A stretch of DNA of 18,180 nt from Acidobacteriota bacterium (GTDB taxonomy: Bacteria; Acidobacteriota; Blastocatellia; RBC074), in contig JAGNMH010000017.1 in assembly GCA_017991275.1 (NCBI GenBank), forward strand, positions 1 to 18,180, in the 5' to 3' direction. The position numbers and the translations under genes are program-made. Of this stretch, positions 1 to 5,598 are shown in pieces. The first letter of the stretch is position 1, and every line of letters starts with the position of its first letter. Below the pieces are notes generated by a model. That model made no database searches. It was given only the letters and a program-made list of their open reading frames with translations, and had not been told where the DNA came from.

Positions 1-452
1 GGAAGCTCGGTGCCGGTCGCTGTTGATTTGCTTTCTGTGATGTCGTCTTTCATACCGCCCAGAGCCGAAAGTAATTCGTTCTTTTCCTTTTCCGGCACTT
101 TGAATTTATCCAGAGTTTTGACTAGGTCTTCGACCAGAGCGCCGAATTCGCCGGCGGTCACTCCCATGTGTTTGTGAGCGTCTTTCATGTTCAGTCCCGT
201 GTATTTGCACGGACCGCCGGTTGCCATACACATAAACGCTTTCAGGTTGGTGACCAGGCGGGTCGGGTCGCTGTCGGCGAATTTCTTGTTAATGCGAGTG
301 TCAGCCAGAACGTTCCCGGCAAAATCATCAACGACTGCCGAGATTGCCTTTTCGCCTCCCAGCCGATCGTAAAGCGATTGTTGAGCCGTCGCCGAAATCG
401 AAACCGCCATCAGCAAACACGCACACAGAAAAATTGTCTTCAGGTTCTTCAT
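1..452 (-). CDS. Exported group 1 truncated hemoglobin (3' end outside window)
   Basis: Reading down from an ATG at 450-452 the frame stays open to the left edge (150 codons), so only the extreme C-terminus is missing. Residues 1-23 look like a signal peptide (lysines, hydrophobic core, ATA-Q cleavage), placing the globin in the periplasm. Residues 27-115 follow the 2-on-2 globin pattern: YDRLGG at 28-33, VVDDF at 40-44, GGPCKYTG at 79-86 and MKDAH at 89-93, with His93 at the position of the proximal F8 haem ligand. Aligned by eye with Mycobacterium HbN, the distal Tyr B10 is Ala45 and Gln E11 is Leu70. Cys75 and Cys82 flank the GG turn. An AAGGAG Shine-Dalgarno lies 7 nt before the start. 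Family members bind O2 or NO or carry out related redox chemistry; the ligand here is unknown. Family assignment is firm, function is not. Confidence 0.9.
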   Translation of the reverse strand, partial: MKNLKTIFLCACLLMAVSISATAQQSLYDRLGGEKAISAVVDDFAGNVLADTRINKKFADSDPTRLVTNLKAFMCMATGGPCKYTGLNMKDAHKHMGVTAGEFGALVEDLVKTLDKFKVPEKEKNELLSALGGMKDDITESKSTATGTEL

Positions 453-474
453 GGTTTGTCTCCTTGGAAATGTA

Positions 475-552
475 GGGCAATGCTGTCCAGATTGCCCGGT
501 GTTCTCGAAAGATGTCTTCAAGCAAGCAGAGCAACCTGAACAGGATTGCTCT
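475..552 (-). promoter_or_regulatory. Two matched interrupted palindromes upstream of the hemoglobin gene
   Basis: Read on the minus strand, 497-475 is GGGCAAT, nine bases, ATTGCCC (perfect 7-bp arms). 552-528 is AGAGCAA, eleven bases, TTGCTCT (perfect 7-bp arms). Both contain GCAA-N11-TTGC, and the core is GCAATC...TTGC in each. Their centres are 54 bp apart, about five helical turns. The nearer one ends about 8 bases before the AAGGAG ribosome site. Neither is followed by a T tract, so they do not look like terminators. They could be paired operator sites or leader stem-loops; I cannot tell which. Confidence 0.5.
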
Positions 553-610
553 ACCCCGCTTACGGAGTTGAATGGGGGAGCGGATTGCAGGAAAAGAAAT
601 TCTTTTTGCA

Positions 611-1087
611 TTAGGCCGAACGTCTGCGTTCAATTTCGCGGCACAGGCTTTCAAACCCGCGAGACATTGCCCAGTGATGATTCCATTTGAAGATTGGCTT
701 GAAGACCGGCGACAACAATCGCAACAGCGGTTTGTCGGCTCGCAAACACCAGTCAAAGGCGATGAAAGTTCCATCGCCTTCCGGCGTCAGCGACCATTTT
801 CCGCTACCTACGAAATCGCCTGTGGCTTTAATTTCTATGGTGTGAGGTTTGGAATGCTGGACGACTTCCGCAGTCCAGCGAAGGCGGTAAGGCAACCAGC
901 CTTTGGTAAAGAAATGAACTTTGTCTCCGACGTGGTCTTCGCGGCCAGACGGTTCGGAATCGGCTCCCAGGTAAACGTCGGGCCACCAGCGCGGATAATC
1001 TTTTCCTTCTTTCAGGATTTCATAAACCAGTTCACGCGGCGCAGAAACACGCCATTCTGTCAGGAACTCGTATTCGTTGGCGGGCAT
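611..1087 (-). CDS. SRPBCC-family protein (polyketide cyclase/START-like fold)
   Basis: A 158-residue soluble protein with no signal peptide or membrane segment. The opening pattern fits the SRPBCC superfamily: a beta strand with a Trp, then APRELVYEIL (residues 16-25), then YPRWWPDV (31-38), where a helix and a WW loop close a hydrophobic pocket. Later alternating strands (TIEIKATG, GTFIAFDW) and a C-terminal helix (MSRGFESLCREIERR) complete the helix-grip fold. Such proteins bind lipids, polyketides or other hydrophobic ligands; the ligand cannot be read from sequence. A GGAGG lies 13 nt before the ATG, a little far for an ideal ribosome site. It sits between a small membrane protein gene (58 bp away) and the hemoglobin gene (158 bp away) on the same strand, so it may belong to the same transcript. 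Confidence 0.8.
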   Translation of the reverse strand: MPANEYEFLTEWRVSAPRELVYEILKEGKDYPRWWPDVYLGADSEPSGREDHVGDKVHFFTKGWLPYRLRWTAEVVQHSKPHTIEIKATGDFVGSGKWSLTPEGDGTFIAFDWCLRADKPLLRLLSPVFKPIFKWNHHWAMSRGFESLCREIERRRSA

Positions 1088-1145
1088 TGTTTGCTTTGAG
1101 CCTCCATGTTGATTTTCGACAGAGGTTACGCAAGCGAGCGAAGGA

Positions 1146-1364
1146 TTAGATTTCTGAAGCAGGTTTGGCGCGGAAAGAATCTTTCAACAACAGGTAAAGA
1201 ATCACAGCAAGCACGGCAAAGAAAAGAAACACGACAATGATTTTGATGATGCCAAAAATTGTAGTGGCTACAATCAAACCGCGCCGTAGACTTTCAGCCG
1301 CCAACAATAAGGTTGTGACGATTGAAGCAACTGTGGCAACCAGCTTGAAAATCCAGGCAAACAT
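1146..1364 (-). CDS. Small two-helix membrane protein, 72 residues
   Basis: Two strongly hydrophobic stretches are visible, about residues 3-23 and 34-60, separated by a short basic loop (ESLRRG). The tail is charged and polar (KDSFRAKPASEI). An AGGAG sits 9 nt before the ATG, which supports this start over an out-of-frame ATG 7 bases upstream. I recognise no family. It lies 32 bp downstream of the LiaF-like membrane gene, so co-transcription is likely. The second hydrophobic stretch is long enough to be one long helix or a helix with a re-entrant end. Confidence 0.7.
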   Translation of the reverse strand: MFAWIFKLVATVASIVTTLLLAAESLRRGLIVATTIFGIIKIIVVFLFFAVLAVILYLLLKDSFRAKPASEI

Positions 1365-1396
1365 CTCTCATTTCTCCTTTTTCTTATGAAATTGGG

Positions 1397-1888
1397 TCAG
1401 AATCCCAATTGACTCAGCTTGAACTCAATGTCTTGCAGATGCCGGCTATTTTTAGCCAGATAGTTCGTCGCCAGCCCTCCCCCGGCCAACAGGATCATAA
1501 CTAAAATTGCTCCGGCAGAAAAAGCTGGGACTCGCGCTCCGTCTTCAGCGCGATGTGTGTATTGGCGCAAAATTCTGCCAATGACGAAAGCTAGCAGCAG
1601 AAAAAACCATGATTGGCCAATTAAAAATAGCGCCGACCAGTCGCTTCTTAGATTAGCAGCCAGCAGAATTCCGCCAATCGCCGTAATCATCATTCCACCG
1701 ACCGGCGAGCGGGGATGACGATCAATCAAATAACTGAAGACTCGAACCAGTCCTGCCAGAATCAAAAACACAGGCCAGAGCCTGGTCAGCCATTGCAATG
1801 CCACCGCTTCACCAACCGCAATAAACAACCATATCCCCGCCCCTATCAAAACGACCCCAAGCAGCGATGTGGCAATTCGTTTGAACAT
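1397..1888 (-). CDS. LiaI/LiaF-like (DUF5668-type) membrane protein
   Basis: A 163-residue integral membrane protein with about five hydrophobic segments (near 5-27, 32-52, 64-80, 86-106 and 122-144). RLWPVFLILAGLVRV (residues 36-50) has the lWPllLIllGl signature of the LiaI/LiaF transmembrane domain, which in Firmicutes belongs to cell-envelope stress circuits. The tail after the last helix is polar and ends FKLSQLGF. No clear Shine-Dalgarno precedes the ATG, and only 46 bp separate it from the upstream zinc-finger membrane gene, so it is probably translated from the same mRNA. The LiaF cytoplasmic C-terminal domain is absent. Family assignment is fairly sure; an envelope-stress role is inferred from the name family and from the sigma/anti-sigma neighbours. 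Confidence 0.75.
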   Translation of the reverse strand: MFKRIATSLLGVVLIGAGIWLFIAVGEAVALQWLTRLWPVFLILAGLVRVFSYLIDRHPRSPVGGMMITAIGGILLAANLRSDWSALFLIGQSWFFLLLAFVIGRILRQYTHRAEDGARVPAFSAGAILVMILLAGGGLATNYLAKNSRHLQDIEFKLSQLGF

Positions 1889-1934
1889 TTTTTAGGCTTT
1901 GAATAACGGCTTCAGCCGGAACGGAACTCAGGTA

Positions 1935-2657
1935 TTACCCATCATAACGGCGCTCTGCCCTGGCAAATTCGCGTGTCTGGCTTTCCAGGCTTGACTGAAT
2001 AACAGACGGCGGCGGAGTTCTATAAATCGGAGCAACCGGTTTCAAGTCCCTGCCTCTGCGAAACTCATTGAGCAGATAAATTCCTGCGGCTACCAGCAAC
2101 AGCGGCCAAAAGCGGCGCGTTTGCGCCGGAAACATGATGTGAAGAGTTGTCAGAGCGCCGATACTTAACAGCAACCCGCCCCACAAATTTGTGCGGGCAC
2201 GCATGAACTGTCGTAACTGTTCGTCTTCTTCGCTCAAATCCGCGCCGTTGCGTTGACGTTGCGCGGTGCGAAAAGCGTCGTAAAGCGAGTAAACGTAAAC
2301 CGCGAAGCTGGCCAACGCACAGGTCACTTCCAGCGAAGCATGAAAAACATCCGCCAGAGTCCACAATCCGGCAGTAATAATGAAATGTACTAAAGCTTTG
2401 ACCGGCTGGCCGTTGTAAGCCGCGCCCAGGCCCGGAACAACTCCAAACAACACGGCCAGGTAAGGCGATTTGCTTCCGCCGCTTGGCGATTGCGCCTGAT
2501 TACTCGCGCTTTGCCGTAACAACTGGATGCCGGCGACTATGCAATCCTGGCAGTATGGATAACCCTTGATGCGGTGATCGCAAGCCGGGCAGAGGTTGTT
2601 ATCGCAGGAGCTACACCGCGCGCTGGCCAGATTAGTTGGATGGTAGGTGCATTTCAT
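1935..2657 (-). CDS. B-box zinc-finger membrane protein with TM2-like and DUF5668-like segments
   Basis: A 240-residue protein. Residues 3-39 hold a B-box type zinc site: Cys3, His6, Cys15, Cys18, Cys23, Cys26, Cys36 and Cys39, with the bacterial spacing C-x2-H, C-x2-C, C-x2-C, C-x2-C. A polar linker (40-64) follows. Hydrophobic segments then lie near 66-82, 87-105, 110-127, 157-175 and 182-198. The first carries PGLGAAYNGQ (75-84), a turn typical of TM2/DUF5683-type proteins. The last two (ending FWPLLLVAAGIYLL) echo the DUF5668 motif of the next gene. The C-terminal tail is polar and arginine-rich. The zinc domain probably faces the cytoplasm and binds a partner protein. The closest purine-rich site, GAGGAG, is 18 nt before the ATG, unusually far. 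Confidence 0.8.
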   Translation of the reverse strand: MKCTYHPTNLASARCSSCDNNLCPACDHRIKGYPYCQDCIVAGIQLLRQSASNQAQSPSGGSKSPYLAVLFGVVPGLGAAYNGQPVKALVHFIITAGLWTLADVFHASLEVTCALASFAVYVYSLYDAFRTAQRQRNGADLSEEDEQLRQFMRARTNLWGGLLLSIGALTTLHIMFPAQTRRFWPLLLVAAGIYLLNEFRRGRDLKPVAPIYRTPPPSVIQSSLESQTREFARAERRYDG

Positions 2658-2694
2658 TATCGTGGAAAAATCTATCTCCTCAATTGGTTCGTTG

Positions 2695-2726
2695 GGTTTT
2701 CTGGGGAAAGTGCTGCCCAGGAAACC
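2695..2726 (-). other. Stem-loop in the leader of the zinc-finger membrane gene
   Basis: Bases 2695-2705 pair with 2716-2726 through 11 consecutive pairs, ten Watson-Crick and one G-U, around a 10-base loop. It lies in the 123-bp gap between the anti-sigma stop and the zinc-finger gene start, 38 nt before that start on the minus strand. No T tract follows on the minus strand, so it is not a standard terminator. It could be an mRNA processing or stability hairpin, or a protein-binding dyad. Confidence 0.4.
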
Positions 2727-2780
2727 AAGCTAAAAATCACTGTGTTCTGTTCGTCTTTGTGGGCGATAAATTCTTTTGAG

Positions 2781-3650
2781 TTACTTTTTGCTATGTTGAA
2801 GGCGTTGCTGGCTTTCAACCTGCGGTTTGGCTTCACCATTTGTCAGGCTTTTTAGCTCGGGCGAGGGCTTAACCTGAATAGGTTGCGACAAGGCATCGGA
2901 TGAAGCTTCCTGAGGTTTTGGCGACTGCGGCACCTGGCCAATCAATCCGAACTGAACTGTGTTAAATGCTCGCTGGCCTTGATACATGAACTGTTCGGCT
3001 TGCTTGGTGGTGTGCGACGCCATGCCTTCAAGGCTGCCGAAACGCGACAGAACCAACAAGCTACTGGCACCAAAAATCAACATCGCCGCAGCCATTTCCG
3101 CGGTCATCATTATCCGGGCAGCTTGGTGCGAAAAGCCAATCAACGACTCTTTAATCCTGCGAACCCATGAAATCTTAAATGGCGAAGTGTTACGCGCGCC
3201 GACGGTTGCAGCCAAAATCCGGTCTTGTAACGAAGGCGGAGCTTCGATTTCGTCGTCTTTAATCTCGCGGCAAATTTCGATTGCGTCTTCGATGCCGGCC
3301 ATCAGTCGGCGGCACTTCGAGCATTTTTCAAAATGAATCTGGAAAGTGTGAAAAGTGGGAGCCAGCAGAACGCCGTCGAAATAGCGCTCAATCAAGCGGT
3401 CGAATTCGTTGCAACTGAGCATTTCGCCGGTGGTGGTCGCAGCAATGATGCGCGAATCCAGTCCTGCCGGCTTTTCATAATCATCAACGGCGATGGCGTT
3501 AAGCGCCTTCACTGTCAGGCGAACATCATCAAAAAGCTCGCGACAATCGCGGCACATCAAACGGTGAGCAGCGCATTCCGCCCGCGAACGCGAATCCAAT
3601 TCGCCGTCGGCATAACCTGAAAGTGAATCTTGAAATTTAAGACAGTCCAT
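2781..3650 (-). CDS. Anti-sigma factor with two tandem ZAS zinc modules and one membrane helix
   Basis: A 289-residue protein. Module 1 has Cys3 and H29-x3-C33-x2-C36. Module 2 has Cys80 and H106-x3-C110-x2-C113. These are two zf-HC2 (ZAS) motifs, the fold that holds ECF sigma factors inactive. All four metal ligands repeat at exactly 77 residues, as do the ends of the modules (GLDSRIIAAT near 63-72, SLQDRILAAT near 140-149), pointing to internal duplication. A hydrophobic helix spans about 184-203. The polar region beyond it (about 204-289, rich in Gln, Ser, Pro and Lys) would be periplasmic and could sense the signal. The gene lies 109 bp downstream of the ECF sigma gene on the same strand, the usual order for a cognate pair. 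A strong Shine-Dalgarno is lacking; only GGTG lies just before the ATG. Confidence 0.88.
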   Translation of the reverse strand: MDCLKFQDSLSGYADGELDSRSRAECAAHRLMCRDCRELFDDVRLTVKALNAIAVDDYEKPAGLDSRIIAATTTGEMLSCNEFDRLIERYFDGVLLAPTFHTFQIHFEKCSKCRRLMAGIEDAIEICREIKDDEIEAPPSLQDRILAATVGARNTSPFKISWVRRIKESLIGFSHQAARIMMTAEMAAAMLIFGASSLLVLSRFGSLEGMASHTTKQAEQFMYQGQRAFNTVQFGLIGQVPQSPKPQEASSDALSQPIQVKPSPELKSLTNGEAKPQVESQQRLQHSKK

Positions 3651-3704
3651 TACACCACAATTAGGGAGGTCTTTGGTTTTTAGGTTTTCAGATTCCAGGT
3701 TGAA

Positions 3705-3741
3705 TTTCCAGTTGATATTGAGTGCCCGCTCAATCTGGAAA
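3705..3741 (-). promoter_or_regulatory. Bulged hairpin between the sigma and anti-sigma genes
   Basis: TTTCCAG (3705-3711) pairs with CTGGAAA (3735-3741), and ATTGAG (3717-3722) pairs with CTCAAT (3729-3734). The loop is six bases, with a five-base bulge on one side. It begins 18 nt after the sigma stop on the minus strand. The sequence after it is not T-rich, so full termination is unlikely. Partial attenuation or an mRNA-stability role that sets the sigma to anti-sigma ratio is possible. Confidence 0.45.
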
Positions 3742-3759
3742 CTAATGCCCGGAAACCGG

Positions 3760-4374
3760 CTAAATAGTTTCGACGACTTTCATGCGTCGCATGATCTTCG
3801 CCAACTCGATGCGTCCCCGATTGATACGCGATTTCACCGTGCCAATCGGGATTTGCAGAATGTCCACAATTTCCTGATAAGTCAGCTCTTCAATGTCACG
3901 CAAGATGACGCATTCACGCAGATCGTGTTGAAGCTTGGCGATTGCCCCGTGTACCTGTTTGGCTCTTTCAAACCTTTCGACTCCGCGGTCGGGGGCGTCG
4001 TGATGGCTTTCCAGATGGTATTCGTGGTCGCCAATGTCGTCGCCCAAATCGGTCGGAGTTCGATTGCGGCGGCGGTAATCGTCAATGATCAAATTCCGCG
4101 CCAGCCGCATCAGCCAATTGGCCAAATCTCCGGCTTGGGGGTCATACTGCTCCAGGGAACGGTAAACGCGCACAAAAACTTCCTGCGCCAGGTCTTCAGC
4201 AGACTCATGCCGGCCCGTGAACCGGTAAGCCAGGTTGTAGACTCGGCGCGAATACTCATGAACGACCTGCTCCCAGGCTGCGCTGTCTCCGGCGCGGCAC
4301 CGCCGCACCAATTCTGCATCCGATTTTATCAATGCCGCACTGGCTCCCACTGTAGTTTGGTCTCTCCAAATCAA
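3760..4374 (-). CDS. ECF-type RNA polymerase sigma factor (sigma-70 family)
   Basis: Region 2 spans about residues 36-104 and includes YNLAYRFTG (46-54), the AEDLAQEVFVRVYR helix (59-72) that contacts core and the -10 element, and NLIIDDYRRR. Region 4 spans about 142-194 with a helix-turn-helix, ELTYQEIVDILQIPIGTVKS (163-182), that reads the -35 element. Regions 1 and 3 are absent, as in ECF factors. The longest frame starts at a TTG at 4372-4374 with GAGG eight bases upstream. A GTG at codon 9 and another TTG at codon 15 are alternatives; all keep region 2 intact. The gene follows the secreted-protein gene by 80 bp and precedes the ZAS anti-sigma gene, so activity is probably held by that membrane partner. 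A rare start codon would keep translation low. Confidence 0.93.
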   Translation of the reverse strand: MIWRDQTTVGASAALIKSDAELVRRCRAGDSAAWEQVVHEYSRRVYNLAYRFTGRHESAEDLAQEVFVRVYRSLEQYDPQAGDLANWLMRLARNLIIDDYRRRNRTPTDLGDDIGDHEYHLESHHDAPDRGVERFERAKQVHGAIAKLQHDLRECVILRDIEELTYQEIVDILQIPIGTVKSRINRGRIELAKIMRRMKVVETI

Positions 4375-4454
4375 TGTTTTTACCTCGATGCCTGTCCGTT
4401 GAGTCTTGTCTCCGTTTGCCCTAACGAGGCAGGTGTGGAAAAGGTTCCTTGCAA

Positions 4455-5276
4455 TTACTTGATTGCTTTCACACTCGCCGGTTTGGCGAAGATGTCGTCA
4501 GCGATCGGAGTGTTCAACTGCACGGATGAGTAATTAACCCGGTTCTGCTGAATTCCGTCGCGGTAAAAGTCCACGATGTTCGGAAATTTAACGCCGTCGT
4601 AAGCCACCCATTGAAAAAAACGATATTCGTTTTTGACCAGACCTCCAGCTTCAGACCTCTCATAAATTAGGTTAAGCGGCAAATGAGTGTTTCGATCCAG
4701 CCAAAGATAGGCTGGAATGTCCGGCTTAAGCTGGATCAAGACCACATCTGCGCGCTCACCCGGACGCAACTCTTCGCGCCCAGCAAAGCGAACTGAAACG
4801 CCCTCTGCTTTCCAGCCGCCTCGCAAGATTCGGTCTATATCGAACATTGCGTCTTCGACATGAGTTTTGATTTGTTGCTCGCTCTGATCTTTCAAGGTTT
4901 CGGCGTCGCCGTCGTAAACCCAACCGGTTTGACCCACGTTGACCTGGATGCGGCGATTTTTCTTTTTGCCTTTGCCGAAATCCACTCGCTCTTTGTCGAA
5001 TGGAATCTGCCAATATGTGAACGGCGTCGGAGTGGTCGAAATTCCCTGATCGAACGGAGTGAACTGGCCCGAAGCCAGCAAAGTTGTTATGCCCAGATAC
5101 TTTGCTCCACCGCGAGTTTCGATGACTTGCCTGATAAGTTGAGCGCCAAGTTCGACGTTCTTTGGGTCTTTCGGATCGGCTCTTTGAGCCAAAGCCGAAA
5201 CGGAAAATAGCGCGATCAAACTCACCACTAAAAAATGATTCAATCCGACGACTAATCTGACAGTTGAGACGACCAC
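4455..5276 (-). CDS. Secreted periplasmic protein, LolA/lipoprotein-sorting-like
   Basis: 273 residues. The start is GTG at 5274-5276 with AAAGGAG six bases upstream, a strong ribosome site. Residues 1-31 form a signal peptide (hydrophobic run LVVSLIALFSVSALAQ, cut after ALA or ALAQ). There is no lipobox cysteine. The mature part is mostly alternating beta strands: a GWVYDGD turn near the middle, then YLWLDRNTHLPLNLIYE and FPNIVDFYRDG toward the end. This pattern is seen in LolA/LolB-like and outer-membrane lipoprotein-sorting proteins, whose half-barrels bind acyl chains. The match is by pattern, so the subfamily is uncertain. It is the first gene of the leftward series, just before the sigma gene, with a candidate promoter 50 bp upstream, and may be the operon's leading target or sensor component. 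Confidence 0.65.
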   Translation of the reverse strand: MVVSTVRLVVGLNHFLVVSLIALFSVSALAQRADPKDPKNVELGAQLIRQVIETRGGAKYLGITTLLASGQFTPFDQGISTTPTPFTYWQIPFDKERVDFGKGKKKNRRIQVNVGQTGWVYDGDAETLKDQSEQQIKTHVEDAMFDIDRILRGGWKAEGVSVRFAGREELRPGERADVVLIQLKPDIPAYLWLDRNTHLPLNLIYERSEAGGLVKNEYRFFQWVAYDGVKFPNIVDFYRDGIQQNRVNYSSVQLNTPIADDIFAKPASVKAIK

Positions 5277-5325
5277 TTTTGACTCCTTTTATTCAAACTG
5301 TTTTGTCGTTGCTGGAACGCGGCAA

Positions 5326-5331
5326 ATTATA
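5326..5331 (-). promoter_or_regulatory. Candidate -10 box for the leftward sigma operon
   Basis: The minus strand reads TATAAT, a perfect -10 hexamer, about 50 bp before the GTG start at 5276. No good TTGACA-like -35 is found 16-18 bases upstream and there is no extended TG, so the assignment rests on the -10 alone. An ECF-type promoter elsewhere in the gap remains possible. Confidence 0.35.
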
Positions 5332-5467
5332 CCCTGAGGGCACTTTGGGCGGTAGTTGCCGACTTTGAAACTTTGAACCAGTTGTATTCAAAACGCTTGC
5401 AGTGTTTCCAAGTCGGGGTATACCATCTCATCACTCCAATAGTTAACAATCGTCGTTTCAAGAACGG

Positions 5468-5479
5468 TTGATATATCAA
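5468..5479. promoter_or_regulatory. Perfect 12-bp palindrome upstream of the receptor gene
   Basis: TTGATATATCAA is its own reverse complement and lies 119 bp before the receptor start, followed by an A-rich tract. It may be a small regulator's operator. AT-rich palindromes of this size also occur by chance. The decamer GTTGATATAT recurs at 15789-15798, upstream of the secreted 310-residue protein. Confidence 0.3.
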
Positions 5480-5598
5480 AAAAATAAAAAAGATCAGCTA
5501 GCTTTAGCGGAACAGCTTTACCGAGACAATTTGGAACGCCGTGATTAGAGATTTTAATCGCAGCTTTCTTACCCACAAATTCACAGGAGGTTATTGCT

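Larger units (their letters stand above)
5277..5598. other. Divergent intergenic region (322 bp)
   Basis: This gap lies between the leftward secreted-protein gene and the rightward receptor gene. It holds a candidate leftward -10 (5326-5331), flanked at a distance by CGGCAA and TTGCCG arms (5320-5325 and 5356-5361). It also holds a weak rightward candidate: TTGCAG at 5397-5402, 16 bases, then TATACC at 5419-5424. A perfect AT-rich palindrome is at 5468-5479. The stretch 5478-5491 is almost all A. The receptor's AGGAGG ribosome site is at 5585-5590. I see no convincing gene here; an 81-codon minus-strand frame is probably chance. Confidence 0.6.

Noticed and set aside
328..774. Minus-strand 148-codon frame
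   Set aside because: It overlaps both the globin and the SRPBCC genes in another frame, shows no family features, and its reading is a shadow of those genes.
3673..4533. Plus-strand 286-codon frame antisense to the sigma gene
   Set aside because: The sigma factor on the other strand has unmistakable conserved regions; this frame has no ribosome site or domain pattern.
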